From contig NZ_CP013630.1 of the NCBI RefSeq assembly GCF_001664485.1, forward strand, positions 2,979,001 through 3,043,000: 64,000 bases of DNA, read 5' to 3'. This document shows, one piece after another, positions 54,129-62,688 of this stretch (position 1 is its first letter; every line of letters begins with the position of its first letter). The notes beneath the pieces were generated by a model. That model did no database searches. It was not told where the DNA came from and saw only the letters and a program-made list of their open reading frames with translations. This DNA is from Rhizobium sp. N324 (GTDB taxonomy: Bacteria; Pseudomonadota; Alphaproteobacteria; Rhizobiales; Rhizobiaceae). The position numbers were made by a program, and so were the translations under genes.

Positions 54129-54196
54129 GGACCAAAGTCGGACCAAACCTCGGCACTAAGTCCTACCCCCGGAACCCATCCTCGTTTTTCCGGTTT
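54129..54196 (+). promoter_or_regulatory. Motif copies and RpoE2-like promoter before the DUF1236 gene
   Basis: GGACCAAAGTC (54129-54139) and CACTAAGTCC (54153-54162) are diverged copies of the recurring motif. They are followed by GGAAC (54171-54175) and TTT (54194-54196) with an 18-base gap, matching the rhizobial general-stress promoter pattern. Confidence 0.45.
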
Positions 54197-54237
54197 GGCC
54201 CCGAGCGGACCTAACCGCATCAAGGAGGAAGATCAGA

Positions 54238-54537
54238 ATGAAAATCAAAGCACTAGGAATTGCCGCCGGCATCCTGGCGGCATCGGCATCCGCCTTTGCG
54301 CAGTCTACGACAGTCATTGCGTCACCGCCGGAGAAGGTGGTGACCTTTGTCCAAAAGGCTCCCGCCCCGACTGAACGCGTCGTGGTGAAGGAGAAGGTTG
54401 TCGTCGGGCAGCCGCTGCCGGAAACGGTGGTCGTGACGCCAATTCCCGATGACCCGACATATGCATACGCGATCGTCAACGATGAGCGTGTGATCGTCGA
54501 GCCTTCCACGCGGAAGGTGATCCAGGTCGTCAAGTGA
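54238..54537 (+). CDS. DUF1236-type small periplasmic protein
   Basis: A 99-residue protein with a signal peptide (residues 1-21, ending ASAFAQ). The C-terminal DUF1236-like unit (YAYAIVNDERVIVEPSTRKVIQVV) is a short beta repeat common in rhizobial periplasmic proteins. GGAGGAAG precedes ATG 54238. A GC hairpin (GGCGGCTCGAGCCGCC) follows the stop, probably separating it from the larger DUF1236 gene downstream. Function unknown; stress-linked by promoter inference. Confidence 0.85.
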   Translation: MKIKALGIAAGILAASASAFAQSTTVIASPPEKVVTFVQKAPAPTERVVVKEKVVVGQPLPETVVVTPIPDDPTYAYAIVNDERVIVEPSTRKVIQVVK

Positions 54538-54542
54538 CCGAC

Positions 54543-54558
54543 CGGCGGCTCGAGCCGC
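54543..54558 (+). terminator. GC-rich hairpin after the DUF1236 gene
   Basis: GGCGGCTC-GAGCCGCC is a perfect 8 bp palindrome six bases after the stop codon. It lacks a T tract, so it may attenuate more than terminate. Confidence 0.4.
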
Positions 54559-54636
54559 CCCTTCCAACAACAAGGGCACGCATGCACCGCACGAGAATGC
54601 GGATTGCATCGCGTGTCCAAATCTCGGAGATCGATC

Positions 54637-55515
54637 ATGAAAAGCAGCCATCTCGCCATTCTGGCCGCGGCGCTCTCGCTCGGCGTGTCGCCGCTCGCAG
54701 CGCTGCCAGCCGCAGCCCAGCAGGACACGCAGAAGAGCGGCCAGACCCAGTCCGGGTCGCAGTCTGACTCACAGTCCGGCTCTAGCGCCAGCGGCAAGAG
54801 CACCGGCACCGACTGTACGCCAGACGCTTCGGGAGCCTGCCCGCAGGGCAAGGGGCAGTCGTCACAGCAGAAGCCCGCTCAAGGTTCGGACACCCAAAAG
54901 AGCGCGCAGCAACCTTCGAACGACAACACTTCGACGAGCGGAAGCGCGTCGGGAAAGACTTCGACTGAAACCAAGCCTGGTTCGACGGACGCCAGTGGAG
55001 GCACGACCACCGAACAGAAGGCCACCACCAAGTCTGGCACTACTGACGCAGGCGGCTCGGCCACCACAGGCTCGAAGAGCAGCACGCAGACTACCAAGCC
55101 CGCAGAGGGAACCGGCAGCGGCAGCACCACGCAAAGCGGTGATGCGTCGAAGCAGTCGACCGATCAGAACGCTACGACGACGAACAAAACCTCTTCCGAA
55201 ACCAACGTCAACAACAACACCACGACTAATAACCAGACATCGAACACCAAAACCAACGTCAACATCTCGGTCGAGCAGCAGACCGAAATTCGAACCGTGG
55301 TGAAGGAGGTTCATGTTGCGCCGGTGAAGGAAGTGGACTTCACGGTCTCCGTCGGAACGAAAATTCCGAAGAAGGTCCGGCTTGAAAAGCTGCCGACGCG
55401 CATCGTGAAGATCGTCCCGCAATACGAAGGCTATCGGTTCTTCATCCTTGCAGACGGCCGGATCGTCATTGTCGATCCCGATGCTCTGACGATCGTCTAC
55501 ATCATCGAGGCATAA
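54637..55515 (+). CDS. Exported low-complexity protein with C-terminal DUF1236 domain
   Basis: A 292-residue protein. The signal peptide spans residues 1-27 (ending LPAAAQQ). A ~175-residue Ser/Thr/Gln/Gly/Asn-rich linker is probably disordered, with a possible Cys pair (DCTPDASGACP). The C-terminal ~70 residues form the DUF1236 unit (VPQYEGYRFFILADGRIVIVDPDALTIVYII). ATG 54637 follows a CGGAGA site. It sits downstream of a smaller DUF1236 gene. It may be a periplasmic or surface matrix protein; role unknown. Confidence 0.85.
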   Translation: MKSSHLAILAAALSLGVSPLAALPAAAQQDTQKSGQTQSGSQSDSQSGSSASGKSTGTDCTPDASGACPQGKGQSSQQKPAQGSDTQKSAQQPSNDNTSTSGSASGKTSTETKPGSTDASGGTTTEQKATTKSGTTDAGGSATTGSKSSTQTTKPAEGTGSGSTTQSGDASKQSTDQNATTTNKTSSETNVNNNTTTNNQTSNTKTNVNISVEQQTEIRTVVKEVHVAPVKEVDFTVSVGTKIPKKVRLEKLPTRIVKIVPQYEGYRFFILADGRIVIVDPDALTIVYIIEA

Positions 55516-55524
55516 CCAGGCATT

Positions 55525-55554
55525 CCCCGGCGGCGCGTCTTTCCGCCGCCGGGG
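55525..55554 (+). terminator. Strong hairpin after the large DUF1236 gene
   Basis: CCCCGGCGGCG and CGCCGCCGGGG pair as an 11 bp GC stem with an 8-base loop, ten bases past the stop. The lack of a T run leaves its activity open. Confidence 0.5.
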
Positions 55555-55567
55555 ACAGGAGTATTCA

Positions 55568-55813
55568 ATGATATATCGTCAAGAAAAACGGTCTGGCATC
55601 GCCTTTCCGATCGTCGTCATCTTGATCGCGATGGTGACCATCGTGGGCAGTCTCGCACTTTCTTCAGGTTCCCGTTCGCCCGCACGGGTTTGGGTTCCCC
55701 AGAGTTCGGCGGGACAGTTATCCTATCGTGGCGGCGTCAACGCTTTGAGTGTGGACGCTATGACTGGGGCTTTGCCGGTGAACCACCGAGGAACTCTCGT
55801 TGCTCGTCCATGA
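55568..55813 (+). CDS. Small membrane or exported protein
   Basis: An 81-residue protein with a single hydrophobic segment (residues 12-31, IAFPIVVILIAMVTIVGSLA). A strong GGACAGGAG site precedes ATG 55568. No family recognised. It follows the DUF1236 pair and may belong to the same envelope-stress group. The 185 bases after it hold nothing I can identify. Confidence 0.55.
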   Translation: MIYRQEKRSGIAFPIVVILIAMVTIVGSLALSSGSRSPARVWVPQSSAGQLSYRGGVNALSVDAMTGALPVNHRGTLVARP

Positions 55814-55998
55814 AGTTGATTGCCGTTCAGACGGCGACGTGACTGCTCACCAGTCCATCGCGAGTGAGACGATTCCGTACATCTCTCTTTCATGGTCGTA
55901 CCCTACGGCCGAACATGCGGTTTCCGAAATGGCGGCAATGGCTCCTTCCCGGAGCGGTCGCCCTACCAGCTTATTGCGACCAAGCGCAGTTGCCTGAC

Positions 55999-56842
55999 TC
56001 ATCGCCTGTCGTCGCGCTTCTCCTGTGACATCAACTGGCCGATCGCAGTCGCGGAAAGCGCCTCGGCGGCGTACCCGAATGTGCCGGCAGACTTCACCTC
56101 CTCCGCAGCCCGTAGTAACGCTCCAAGTGCAGTCCGCGCAAATGATCCGCCGACACTCACCCGTCGCACTCCGGCCGCCGAGAGTTCGGCAACGAAATAA
56201 CTTTGTCCGCGCAACCCCATGACGACGTTGACCGGCTTATCCACGCCGGCACAGACCGTTCGGATCGCTTCGATATCCGGCAAGCCTGGGCCGTAAAGCA
56301 CATCCGCCCCAGCGGCCGAAAATGCCTGTAATCGTCGGATGGTATCGTCTAGATCAGGCCGTTCCCAAAGATAGTTCTCTGCTCGCGCTGTTAGGAGGAA
56401 AGGCCGGCCACGCGCCGCCTCGGCCGCAGCCTGAACGCGCTCGGTGGCATGGGACAGATCATAGATTGGCCTGGCGCGATCGCCGGTCGCGTCTTCGATC
56501 GATCCGCCCACAAGTCCGACCTCGTTCGCCAGGAGGATTGTCTTCGGCACAGGGTTCCGGCGCGGCACCGAAGCCATCTTCCAGGTCGGCTACAACAGGC
56601 AAATCGGTGGCTTGGACGATTTCGGCAGCGTTCTCCAAGATTTCGCCTCGTCCAAGACTTGCGAACGAGTCCAGCTTGCCTTTCGAAAAAGCGTACCCCG
56701 CGCTGGTCGTCGCAAGTGCTTCAAATCCGAGGCTCGACAGGAGACGTGCCGAACCAGCGTCCCACGGGTTGGGGATCACGAAAGCACTATCCCGCTGATG
56801 GAGCGCCTTTAGTAGCTTGTACTTCCCCTCTTGGTCCAGCAT
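55999..56842 (-). pseudogene. Isocitrate lyase/PEP mutase-family gene with a frameshift
   Basis: ATG 56842 opens FVIPNPWDAGSARLLSSLGF, TTSAGYAFSKG and VVADLEDGFG, the start of an ICL/PEP-mutase barrel (oxaloacetate decarboxylase-like group). Near 56,550 the family sequence moves to the adjacent frame (LLANEVGLVGGSIEDATGD, with metal-binding E/D) and continues through FLLTARAENYLW and RRVSVGGSFAR to 55999. The combined length is normal (~280 residues). Either the gene is broken or there is a sequencing slip. Confidence 0.8.
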
Positions 56843-57003
56843 CGCTCCCCTCCCCAGTTGGTTGCGGCGAGCCTAGCAGGCGCGCACGGTATGTGAACAC
56901 TGCTTAGGTCATACGATGCAGAGGATTCTTCCAGGGGCTGTTGCGCCATCCCCTTCCCGCCCCCACGCAGCCATCCCCATTAAAAAGATCGCATCCAGCC
57001 GCC

Positions 57004-57588
57004 TCAGAGCGCAACGCCATTGTTGATCGCCCAGGCACTGAAACGCTCTCTGGCGGCAGGCCTGCGCTCTATCGCCCCTCGCAATCGCCGACTTGCCTCG
57101 TCTTTGTCGCCTGCGAGCCATGCCGCGCTGACTGACAACAGAGACGGGCTATTCCGAAGGGCAGCAGCGAGATGCGATATGTCGCGATGAGTTTCGAGCC
57201 ATGGGAAGCCGACGGACAGCATTTTTTCCACGAGATCAGCGGAGATCAAATCCAGGTTTGAGCCCGACTCAATCGCCCACCAATGATCCTCGCCATAGGC
57301 GAGGCTCCCTAGTCGTTCCCGAATTGTCGACTCGTATTCCTTGGGTTTTCCATGCATTTCGACCTTTCCTGCAAGAGCTGCAACCGCGGCCACGTAGACT
57401 CCAAGGTTGACGACAAACTTTCCATTTTTACCGGAATTCGAACTGCTCGCTTGGACGTTCACGATCAGCCAGTTCTCGCCATCGGCCCGGTGCCAATTGC
57501 GTCCCGTCTTTTTGAAGCCACGCACTTTCAGCAGGTCCGCGAATCCGAGCTTGATTACCTGATCGATACTACGCGCAATCTCGCCCAT
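57004..57588 (-). CDS. DUF4304-type hypothetical protein
   Basis: A 194-residue protein starting MGEIARSIDQVIKLGFADLL. The pattern GFKKTGRNWHR...ENWLIVNVQASSSNSGKNGKFVVNLGVY is that of DUF4304 proteins, a small family often linked to polymorphic-toxin immunity or domesticated cargo. The C-terminus is helical and resembles a repeat scaffold. No toxin partner is adjacent. Confidence 0.75.
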   Translation of the reverse strand: MGEIARSIDQVIKLGFADLLKVRGFKKTGRNWHRADGENWLIVNVQASSSNSGKNGKFVVNLGVYVAAVAALAGKVEMHGKPKEYESTIRERLGSLAYGEDHWWAIESGSNLDLISADLVEKMLSVGFPWLETHRDISHLAAALRNSPSLLSVSAAWLAGDKDEASRRLRGAIERRPAARERFSAWAINNGVAL

Positions 57589-57689
57589 GTAATTCCTCTC
57601 CAGTACCTGTAGCCATTGCCCAGCATGTATCCGCAGTCACCGTGTCGCCAGGTGCAGTTCGCTATATAGATTGAAATGACGAGAAACGC

Positions 57690-57925
57690 TGGGGAGCTGC
57701 TTTCGACTCTCTGATCCGCTGAAAGTGTTCGCTCGAACAGAAGTTCGTTGTCCTTCTCGCCGACGTGTTTCCACCCAGCCGCTCGATAAAACCGTTCCGC
57801 TCTGGTGCTTCGATCAGTGGTCAGCCATGCGCATTCAAATCCCGCTGACTGGAGGCAGAAGCGGGCTTCTGCGAGAAGACGTGAGAAGCTTGCAGATGTT
57901 TCGAAATTTTGCGGATCGGTCGTTA
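57690..57925 (-). pseudogene. GNAT acetyltransferase C-terminal fragment
   Basis: On the minus strand the frame encodes FSRLLAEARFCLQSAGFECA and STRAERFYRAAGWKHVGE, the late helix and strands of a GNAT N-acetyltransferase. The frame begins just after a TGA and lacks motif A. It then runs into unrelated sequence at its 3' end. No other gene is seen in 57,589-57,979. Confidence 0.55.
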
Positions 57926-57979
57926 GCGATCAAGCCTGTGCCGAATTATGGGTGATTGGCCCCAGTTAGGACAGGCTGG

Positions 57980-59035
57980 CTACCACGTATCGAGCAAACT
58001 ACAAGCTGGCGACGTCAAGTCGACCAAGCGAAACAAGTGGTAGCTTCCATTTTGCTGCACATCCCTTCGTGCATAACCCTTTGGGATTCGAGCTTTGACC
58101 TGTACCCGGCGGTCGGCGCACGCAAACAGGGCAGCAGCAATAGCCTGCACTTTGGGACCACCTGCGAAGACGCTGATCACAGCCCGCTCCCCAACCTTCA
58201 TCGCATATTCCTCGAAGGTTTTGAGATACACGTCGATCGAGAAGGACCCAATTCTCCGAACCTCCTCGTCACCCAGTCGGTACATTTCCGTGATCTTGGC
58301 AACCTGCTGGTTGAGAAGAGTGTCGAGGTATGTATGACGTTCGCTCTGCGGAACAAGAACCGCCACCCTTTCGGGGCTGAATTCGTCCACTAGGCCGTAG
58401 AACATGTCGGCGTCGCCGCCGATGCCCACGATAAGAAATTTCTCCTCTCCCATGCCCCCACTACCATTGAGCAGTGGCACTGTTTCGTATCGGTCAACAG
58501 CGCTCGAAAACTCCGCCAATCCAGACGGAGGTGCATAGGAGCCCTCCGCATATCCGAAATCCACCGCCGGAAATGCGCCGATGCTGCCAAATCCGAATGC
58601 CACCAACCACTGGATATAAACGCGCGGCATTGTAGAGCAATCGACAAACACCCGTCGCAGACTTCCATGGTAGGTTCCGATCTGCCGGGCGAGTTCGGTG
58701 AGGGTGTGTCCGAGCGTATTGATGTTCTTGAGGAATTCCGTCGACGGAGCCAGCTTTATCTCGGTAATTGCGACGTCCCATTCCCTCGCAAGGTCGACAA
58801 GCTTTTTACGGTTGCCTTCAATAGCTTGATCGCCTGTATCCGCGAGTTCAAAATCCAGAACCAAGATGCGCTTGATATTCAGCGCGACGTGGGATTCCAG
58901 CGCCAGAAATCGCGACTCCCACCCCAGCGCGAATATCGCGATGTCGGCTGTGATGTTTTCCAGCTCATCGCCGCCCTTCAGCAGTTTGTGACCGACCGCT
59001 ATGTTGCCGCAGACGCTATACTGCTCGGTCATCAT
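57980..59035 (-). CDS. Unknown protein, third gene of the phosphoesterase-ATPase operon
   Basis: A 351-residue soluble protein that I do not recognise. The N-terminal half alternates strands and helices (IAIFALGWESRFLAL, IKRILVLDFELADTGD) with a striking VFVDCSTMPRVYIQW motif. The second half has another Rossmann-like start (KFLIVGIGGDADMFYGLV, RVAVLVPQSERHTYL) and a FAGGPKVQAIAAALFA segment. This suggests two alpha/beta domains, possibly ligand or nucleotide binding. Tandem ATG codons (59035, 59032) overlap the stop of the ATPase gene, so the two are translationally coupled. Confidence 0.7.
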   Translation of the reverse strand: MMTEQYSVCGNIAVGHKLLKGGDELENITADIAIFALGWESRFLALESHVALNIKRILVLDFELADTGDQAIEGNRKKLVDLAREWDVAITEIKLAPSTEFLKNINTLGHTLTELARQIGTYHGSLRRVFVDCSTMPRVYIQWLVAFGFGSIGAFPAVDFGYAEGSYAPPSGLAEFSSAVDRYETVPLLNGSGGMGEEKFLIVGIGGDADMFYGLVDEFSPERVAVLVPQSERHTYLDTLLNQQVAKITEMYRLGDEEVRRIGSFSIDVYLKTFEEYAMKVGERAVISVFAGGPKVQAIAAALFACADRRVQVKARIPKGYARRDVQQNGSYHLFRLVDLTSPACSLLDTW

Positions 59036-61095
59036 CGGTCTCGTACCTCAAACAGCGAACCTTGGCGCAGACCCACGTCATCTGCGGGCGGGAAGAGCTC
59101 ATCGAGAACGCTGTCGGCCCATTCTTCCGCGGTCTGGCTCCGATTGAGCAACAGCTCGACGACCCTCCCAGCCGGCAGAACGTTCACCACATAGGGACCT
59201 CGATAGGAAAACTGGAAGTGTGGTGCGAACCGACGGTGAAGGCGTACGGTGATTTCGTTTGCTTCGGGATTGTGCTCGGCGGCCTCGAGCTTCCCTTTTT
59301 CAGAGACCTCTCGAATGAAGCCGTCCTTCTCCGCACGCCTCAGGATTTCATCAATCTTCGTTCCGATCGGGTCAAGACCCGCGGCCAGCGCGCGCATTTC
59401 CGCACGATTAATACGGAAGAGCCCGCGCTCGGTCGTAGTTGCCGCCTGTCGCTCAATGACATCTGTTTGTAGACGAGATGTCAGTCGGCCTAGAGCGCGA
59501 ACCATCCTCACGCTCTCTTCTTCAAAGGGCTGGGAAAGCGACGCCAGACCCTGAAGCTTTTTCTCGGAGGCCGCGGTTACCGCGCTTCGCTGTTTCTCCA
59601 GGTTCACCGGATGGTCCGAATTGATGAATTCCAGGAGACGCTTGGGTGACGTGCCGGACACCTCCTCCGAATAAATTGCACCCATTATGTCGAGAAAATC
59701 GCGGATGCAGAGATCGCTGAGCTGGATGATCATCTGGTAGCCGACATATGGATATTCGTGGAGGCGAAGTATCCTGCAGGCCTCCAAGAAAGCCCACCCC
59801 TGCTTTCGCGCAATTACGCGTTTCAACAGCACCGTATCAACGCGACGCTCTGGCTTTGGCCGGACGTCTTCCGACAGCTGAGCGAGCGCCAGTCCTTCGA
59901 CGTACAGTCCAGCCTTGGAGTTGAGCGGGAACTGCCCCCTCTCGGCTTTGGTGACATGCATTTCGAAGAAATGACGGGCGTCTTCGGCGATCCTGACCAG
60001 TCGTTGCCTGCCTTCCGACGATCCAGATTCGATCACCCGCTCGATGATCTGATTGACCGACATCTTTCCAAGGCGGTTCCTTAGCGAGAACGCGGTCAAT
60101 GGATCGTTACGACGGAGTTCGTCTTTTAGGGGCTCGGGAAGCGCATAGAAGAGCCTGAGCGACGCGACGTTTTGGCAAAGGGTGGCGAACTCGCTGTCCG
60201 TAGCGGAGTCCAGGTTTTCGACATCCCGATCAGCGCTCGACAGCGACTGCCCCGGAATTACTGTCCTGATCGTGTCGTATATGCCGCCGATAAAGGCGAG
60301 GACCCATTTGACCTCGCCCCTTGTCTTCCGAACGATCGTGTTCAGGAACTGTTGTTGTAGTGGCGTCAATGCCTCGCAGTCGTCAATCATGATCTTAAAC
60401 TGCAGGGGCTGGTCGGTTGCGAAAGCCGGGCCGGATATAAGTGGTGAAATCGCTTTCACGACCTTGTTGATCAAGGATCCCGGGTCGGTGGCGAAGAACA
60501 TCTCGCGCGCCTTCTCGCTGCCGACGAAGAAGGCATTGAAGCAGTTGTCGATATAACGGGAGACCAACCTCCTAAGCTCGCCTAGCCCAAAGAAATCTTG
60601 ACGGCCGCCGATCTCTAGGAAGTGCAGCACTTCGCGATGTATCGCCAACGCGGCGTCGCGATCCTCCGTCCCGGTGTAACCGAGGTTCCCCTCCTCTCTT
60701 AGTGCGGAGATTGTTTCCAGCAGCCGCTCGATGATTTTCAGTTCGAGATAGTGCGAGAAAATTACGAACTGCCGATTTTTGACCGCCTCGGGATCAAGCC
60801 TGATCGGACCGGGGATGAGAGTGAGCGCAGCGTTGTCTATTAGGGGTGAAAAGGTCTCGTTAAGCTGAAAGAACACCCCATACCACGGCAAAATGCCGAC
60901 CTGCTTGGCGAGGTTGGCATCTTCCAGGATGTGGAAGGTGGACAACGACCGGAGGATGCTCGTCTTCCCGCTGCCTCGCGTGCCGGAGACAAATATCGGC
61001 TTTTTCGCCTTCGATATTTCGCGCGATTTCTGACTGAACCACAAAACCGGGCGGCTCTCGTACTCAATTCGATTAGGGCCGAATGGATTTTGCAT
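59032..61095 (-). CDS. P-loop ATPase, second gene of the phosphoesterase-ATPase operon
   Basis: A 687-residue protein. Walker A is GTRGSGKTSI (residues ~38-47) and Walker B is FKIMIDDCEAL. The layout, a P-loop NTPase followed by a long helical region and a winged-helix-like C-terminus (EILRRAEKDGFIREVSEKG), resembles STAND-type or KAP-like signalling NTPases. It starts 1 base after the phosphoesterase stop and its own stop overlaps the next start, so all three proteins are probably made in fixed ratio. A sensor or effector ATPase in a defence-like module is my inference. Confidence 0.8.
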   Translation of the reverse strand: MQNPFGPNRIEYESRPVLWFSQKSREISKAKKPIFVSGTRGSGKTSILRSLSTFHILEDANLAKQVGILPWYGVFFQLNETFSPLIDNAALTLIPGPIRLDPEAVKNRQFVIFSHYLELKIIERLLETISALREEGNLGYTGTEDRDAALAIHREVLHFLEIGGRQDFFGLGELRRLVSRYIDNCFNAFFVGSEKAREMFFATDPGSLINKVVKAISPLISGPAFATDQPLQFKIMIDDCEALTPLQQQFLNTIVRKTRGEVKWVLAFIGGIYDTIRTVIPGQSLSSADRDVENLDSATDSEFATLCQNVASLRLFYALPEPLKDELRRNDPLTAFSLRNRLGKMSVNQIIERVIESGSSEGRQRLVRIAEDARHFFEMHVTKAERGQFPLNSKAGLYVEGLALAQLSEDVRPKPERRVDTVLLKRVIARKQGWAFLEACRILRLHEYPYVGYQMIIQLSDLCIRDFLDIMGAIYSEEVSGTSPKRLLEFINSDHPVNLEKQRSAVTAASEKKLQGLASLSQPFEEESVRMVRALGRLTSRLQTDVIERQAATTTERGLFRINRAEMRALAAGLDPIGTKIDEILRRAEKDGFIREVSEKGKLEAAEHNPEANEITVRLHRRFAPHFQFSYRGPYVVNVLPAGRVVELLLNRSQTAEEWADSVLDELFPPADDVGLRQGSLFEVRDR

Positions 61096-61096
61096 T

Positions 61097-62428
61097 TTAA
61101 TTGCCCTTCACCCGGATACGCCAACTTTTGTTCGGCCTGTTGAGGTCATCGATCTCGATCCAGTGCGACGCATGAAGCATAATGAGGGCGTCTTCTAGGG
61201 CCTCTCCCTGGAAGTCGAAACCAGCCAAATCCTGGACTTCGTTCCAGAAAAGCAAATCTCCGCTTCGCTCTTCCTTATACTGTTTCAGCCGGCGAAACAG
61301 TTCGTAGATTTTGCTGTCGATATTCGCGCGTGAGGGCGAAATTGTCGAAATAAAACAATGTGCGGCCTCAACCAGAGTGCCATCTTCAGACCTGGCACGA
61401 TGGGGTATCAGCCGTATCCCCACGAGATCGTCATGTTCGCTTATGTAGAATACGATCTCGTTGAAGCCATCCTTGATCTCCGGGGCCGAAATGAGAACCA
61501 GTTTGCTGTCTGGAAGGCGAGGATCGCTGACGACTTCAACTGGATCCTGATGAATGTGCCCGTGAAGATAGACGATCGGCCGATTGAGACCGAGAATTTG
61601 GCTTCGAACAAAACCAGCGTTCAGCATTTCCCCGTAAGGCGAAATACGCGGTATCTTTTGCGGAAGCAGATTATGGTGTCCAACAAGCACGCCAAATGTG
61701 GCGTCACCCTCATCCAGCGTTCTTTGCACGGCGTCCAGCATCTGCGGCATTACATATGGTGTGTCGAGCTGACCGTAGTACTGCTCCACGAGCTTGGCAG
61801 GGGGGATGGTGGGAGCCGCCGAAGGGTCGACTTCCGCCCCTGGCAAACTGCCAAGGTCGAGTGCTGCCGTGTGCGTGTCGGCGGCCTGAAGTTTGTCGCG
61901 TAAAAACTCCGGCAGGTTATGCAATTCCCAACTCCCGACGGCGGTGTTCAGAAGGATCAGATTGAGCGAGCAGTCCTTGCCAGTCAGTTTGACCTGGACG
62001 GGTTGCTCGGAGGGGACCTTCTCCCAGTGATATTTTGCTGCCAGCTGGGCCATGGCGCGAAATTTCTCCAAGCGTCCCAGGTCCCGAGCGTCCGCTCGAT
62101 TGACGTCATGATTTCCCGGGACAAATAGAAGCGGTGTCTCGATTTCTTTGCCATTGCGCCGACATAGCAACGTGAAATGTCGAAAAACCCCTTCGAGATA
62201 CTCCGATCGCCCAGCCGTCGTGAAATCGCCGACGAAGACGACACCATGACAGCTTGGCCCTGTCGACAATTGGCCGATCTTTCGGAGAATTGCCGGGAAC
62301 GATGAACGACGAAGACCGTCCGTAATTCCGGGGGCGAACTGGCGATCCTTTGCGTCGAGATTGCTTTGGTGGAGCCGCCAGTCCGGATAGTGGATGTCAC
62401 CAATTTGAAGAATTCGAACTCGCCGCAT
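61097..62428 (-). CDS. Calcineurin-like metallophosphoesterase, first gene of the operon
   Basis: About 443 residues from ATG 62428 (an ATG at 62443 is also possible). All metallophosphoesterase blocks are present: GDIHYPD, VVFVGDFTTAG, FVPGNHDVN, LVGHHN and YLHGHIHQD. The C-terminal ~100 residues, after the catalytic domain, look like a winged helix (WNEVQDLAGFDFQGEALEDA). The enzyme could act on nucleotides, cyclic nucleotides or nucleic acid. It heads a coupled three-gene operon and follows a dGTPase-family gene on the same strand 245 bases away. Confidence 0.88.
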   Translation of the reverse strand: MRRVRILQIGDIHYPDWRLHQSNLDAKDRQFAPGITDGLRRSSFPAILRKIGQLSTGPSCHGVVFVGDFTTAGRSEYLEGVFRHFTLLCRRNGKEIETPLLFVPGNHDVNRADARDLGRLEKFRAMAQLAAKYHWEKVPSEQPVQVKLTGKDCSLNLILLNTAVGSWELHNLPEFLRDKLQAADTHTAALDLGSLPGAEVDPSAAPTIPPAKLVEQYYGQLDTPYVMPQMLDAVQRTLDEGDATFGVLVGHHNLLPQKIPRISPYGEMLNAGFVRSQILGLNRPIVYLHGHIHQDPVEVVSDPRLPDSKLVLISAPEIKDGFNEIVFYISEHDDLVGIRLIPHRARSEDGTLVEAAHCFISTISPSRANIDSKIYELFRRLKQYKEERSGDLLFWNEVQDLAGFDFQGEALEDALIMLHASHWIEIDDLNRPNKSWRIRVKGN

Positions 62429-62688
62429 CAAGCACCCCCCCATGATGCAACGATTACAACGACCCGTTGAGGTTTGCGAGACGTCACCGACGATTTTAAC
62501 GAGATAAGTTGTACGCCGATGCCCGGAGATGCCACCGACGACGAGGCTTGCGCCGTCCTCCGTGACGCCGCGAAGGCGAAGAGGCCTCCTGATGCAAGGC
62601 CCCTAATCTGAACGCTGGGCCGCTTGGTAGCTGTCAGCGGTACACACCCGGAGCTTTGGCGCAGGCCTCCGGGTGACTCGATGAAAGC

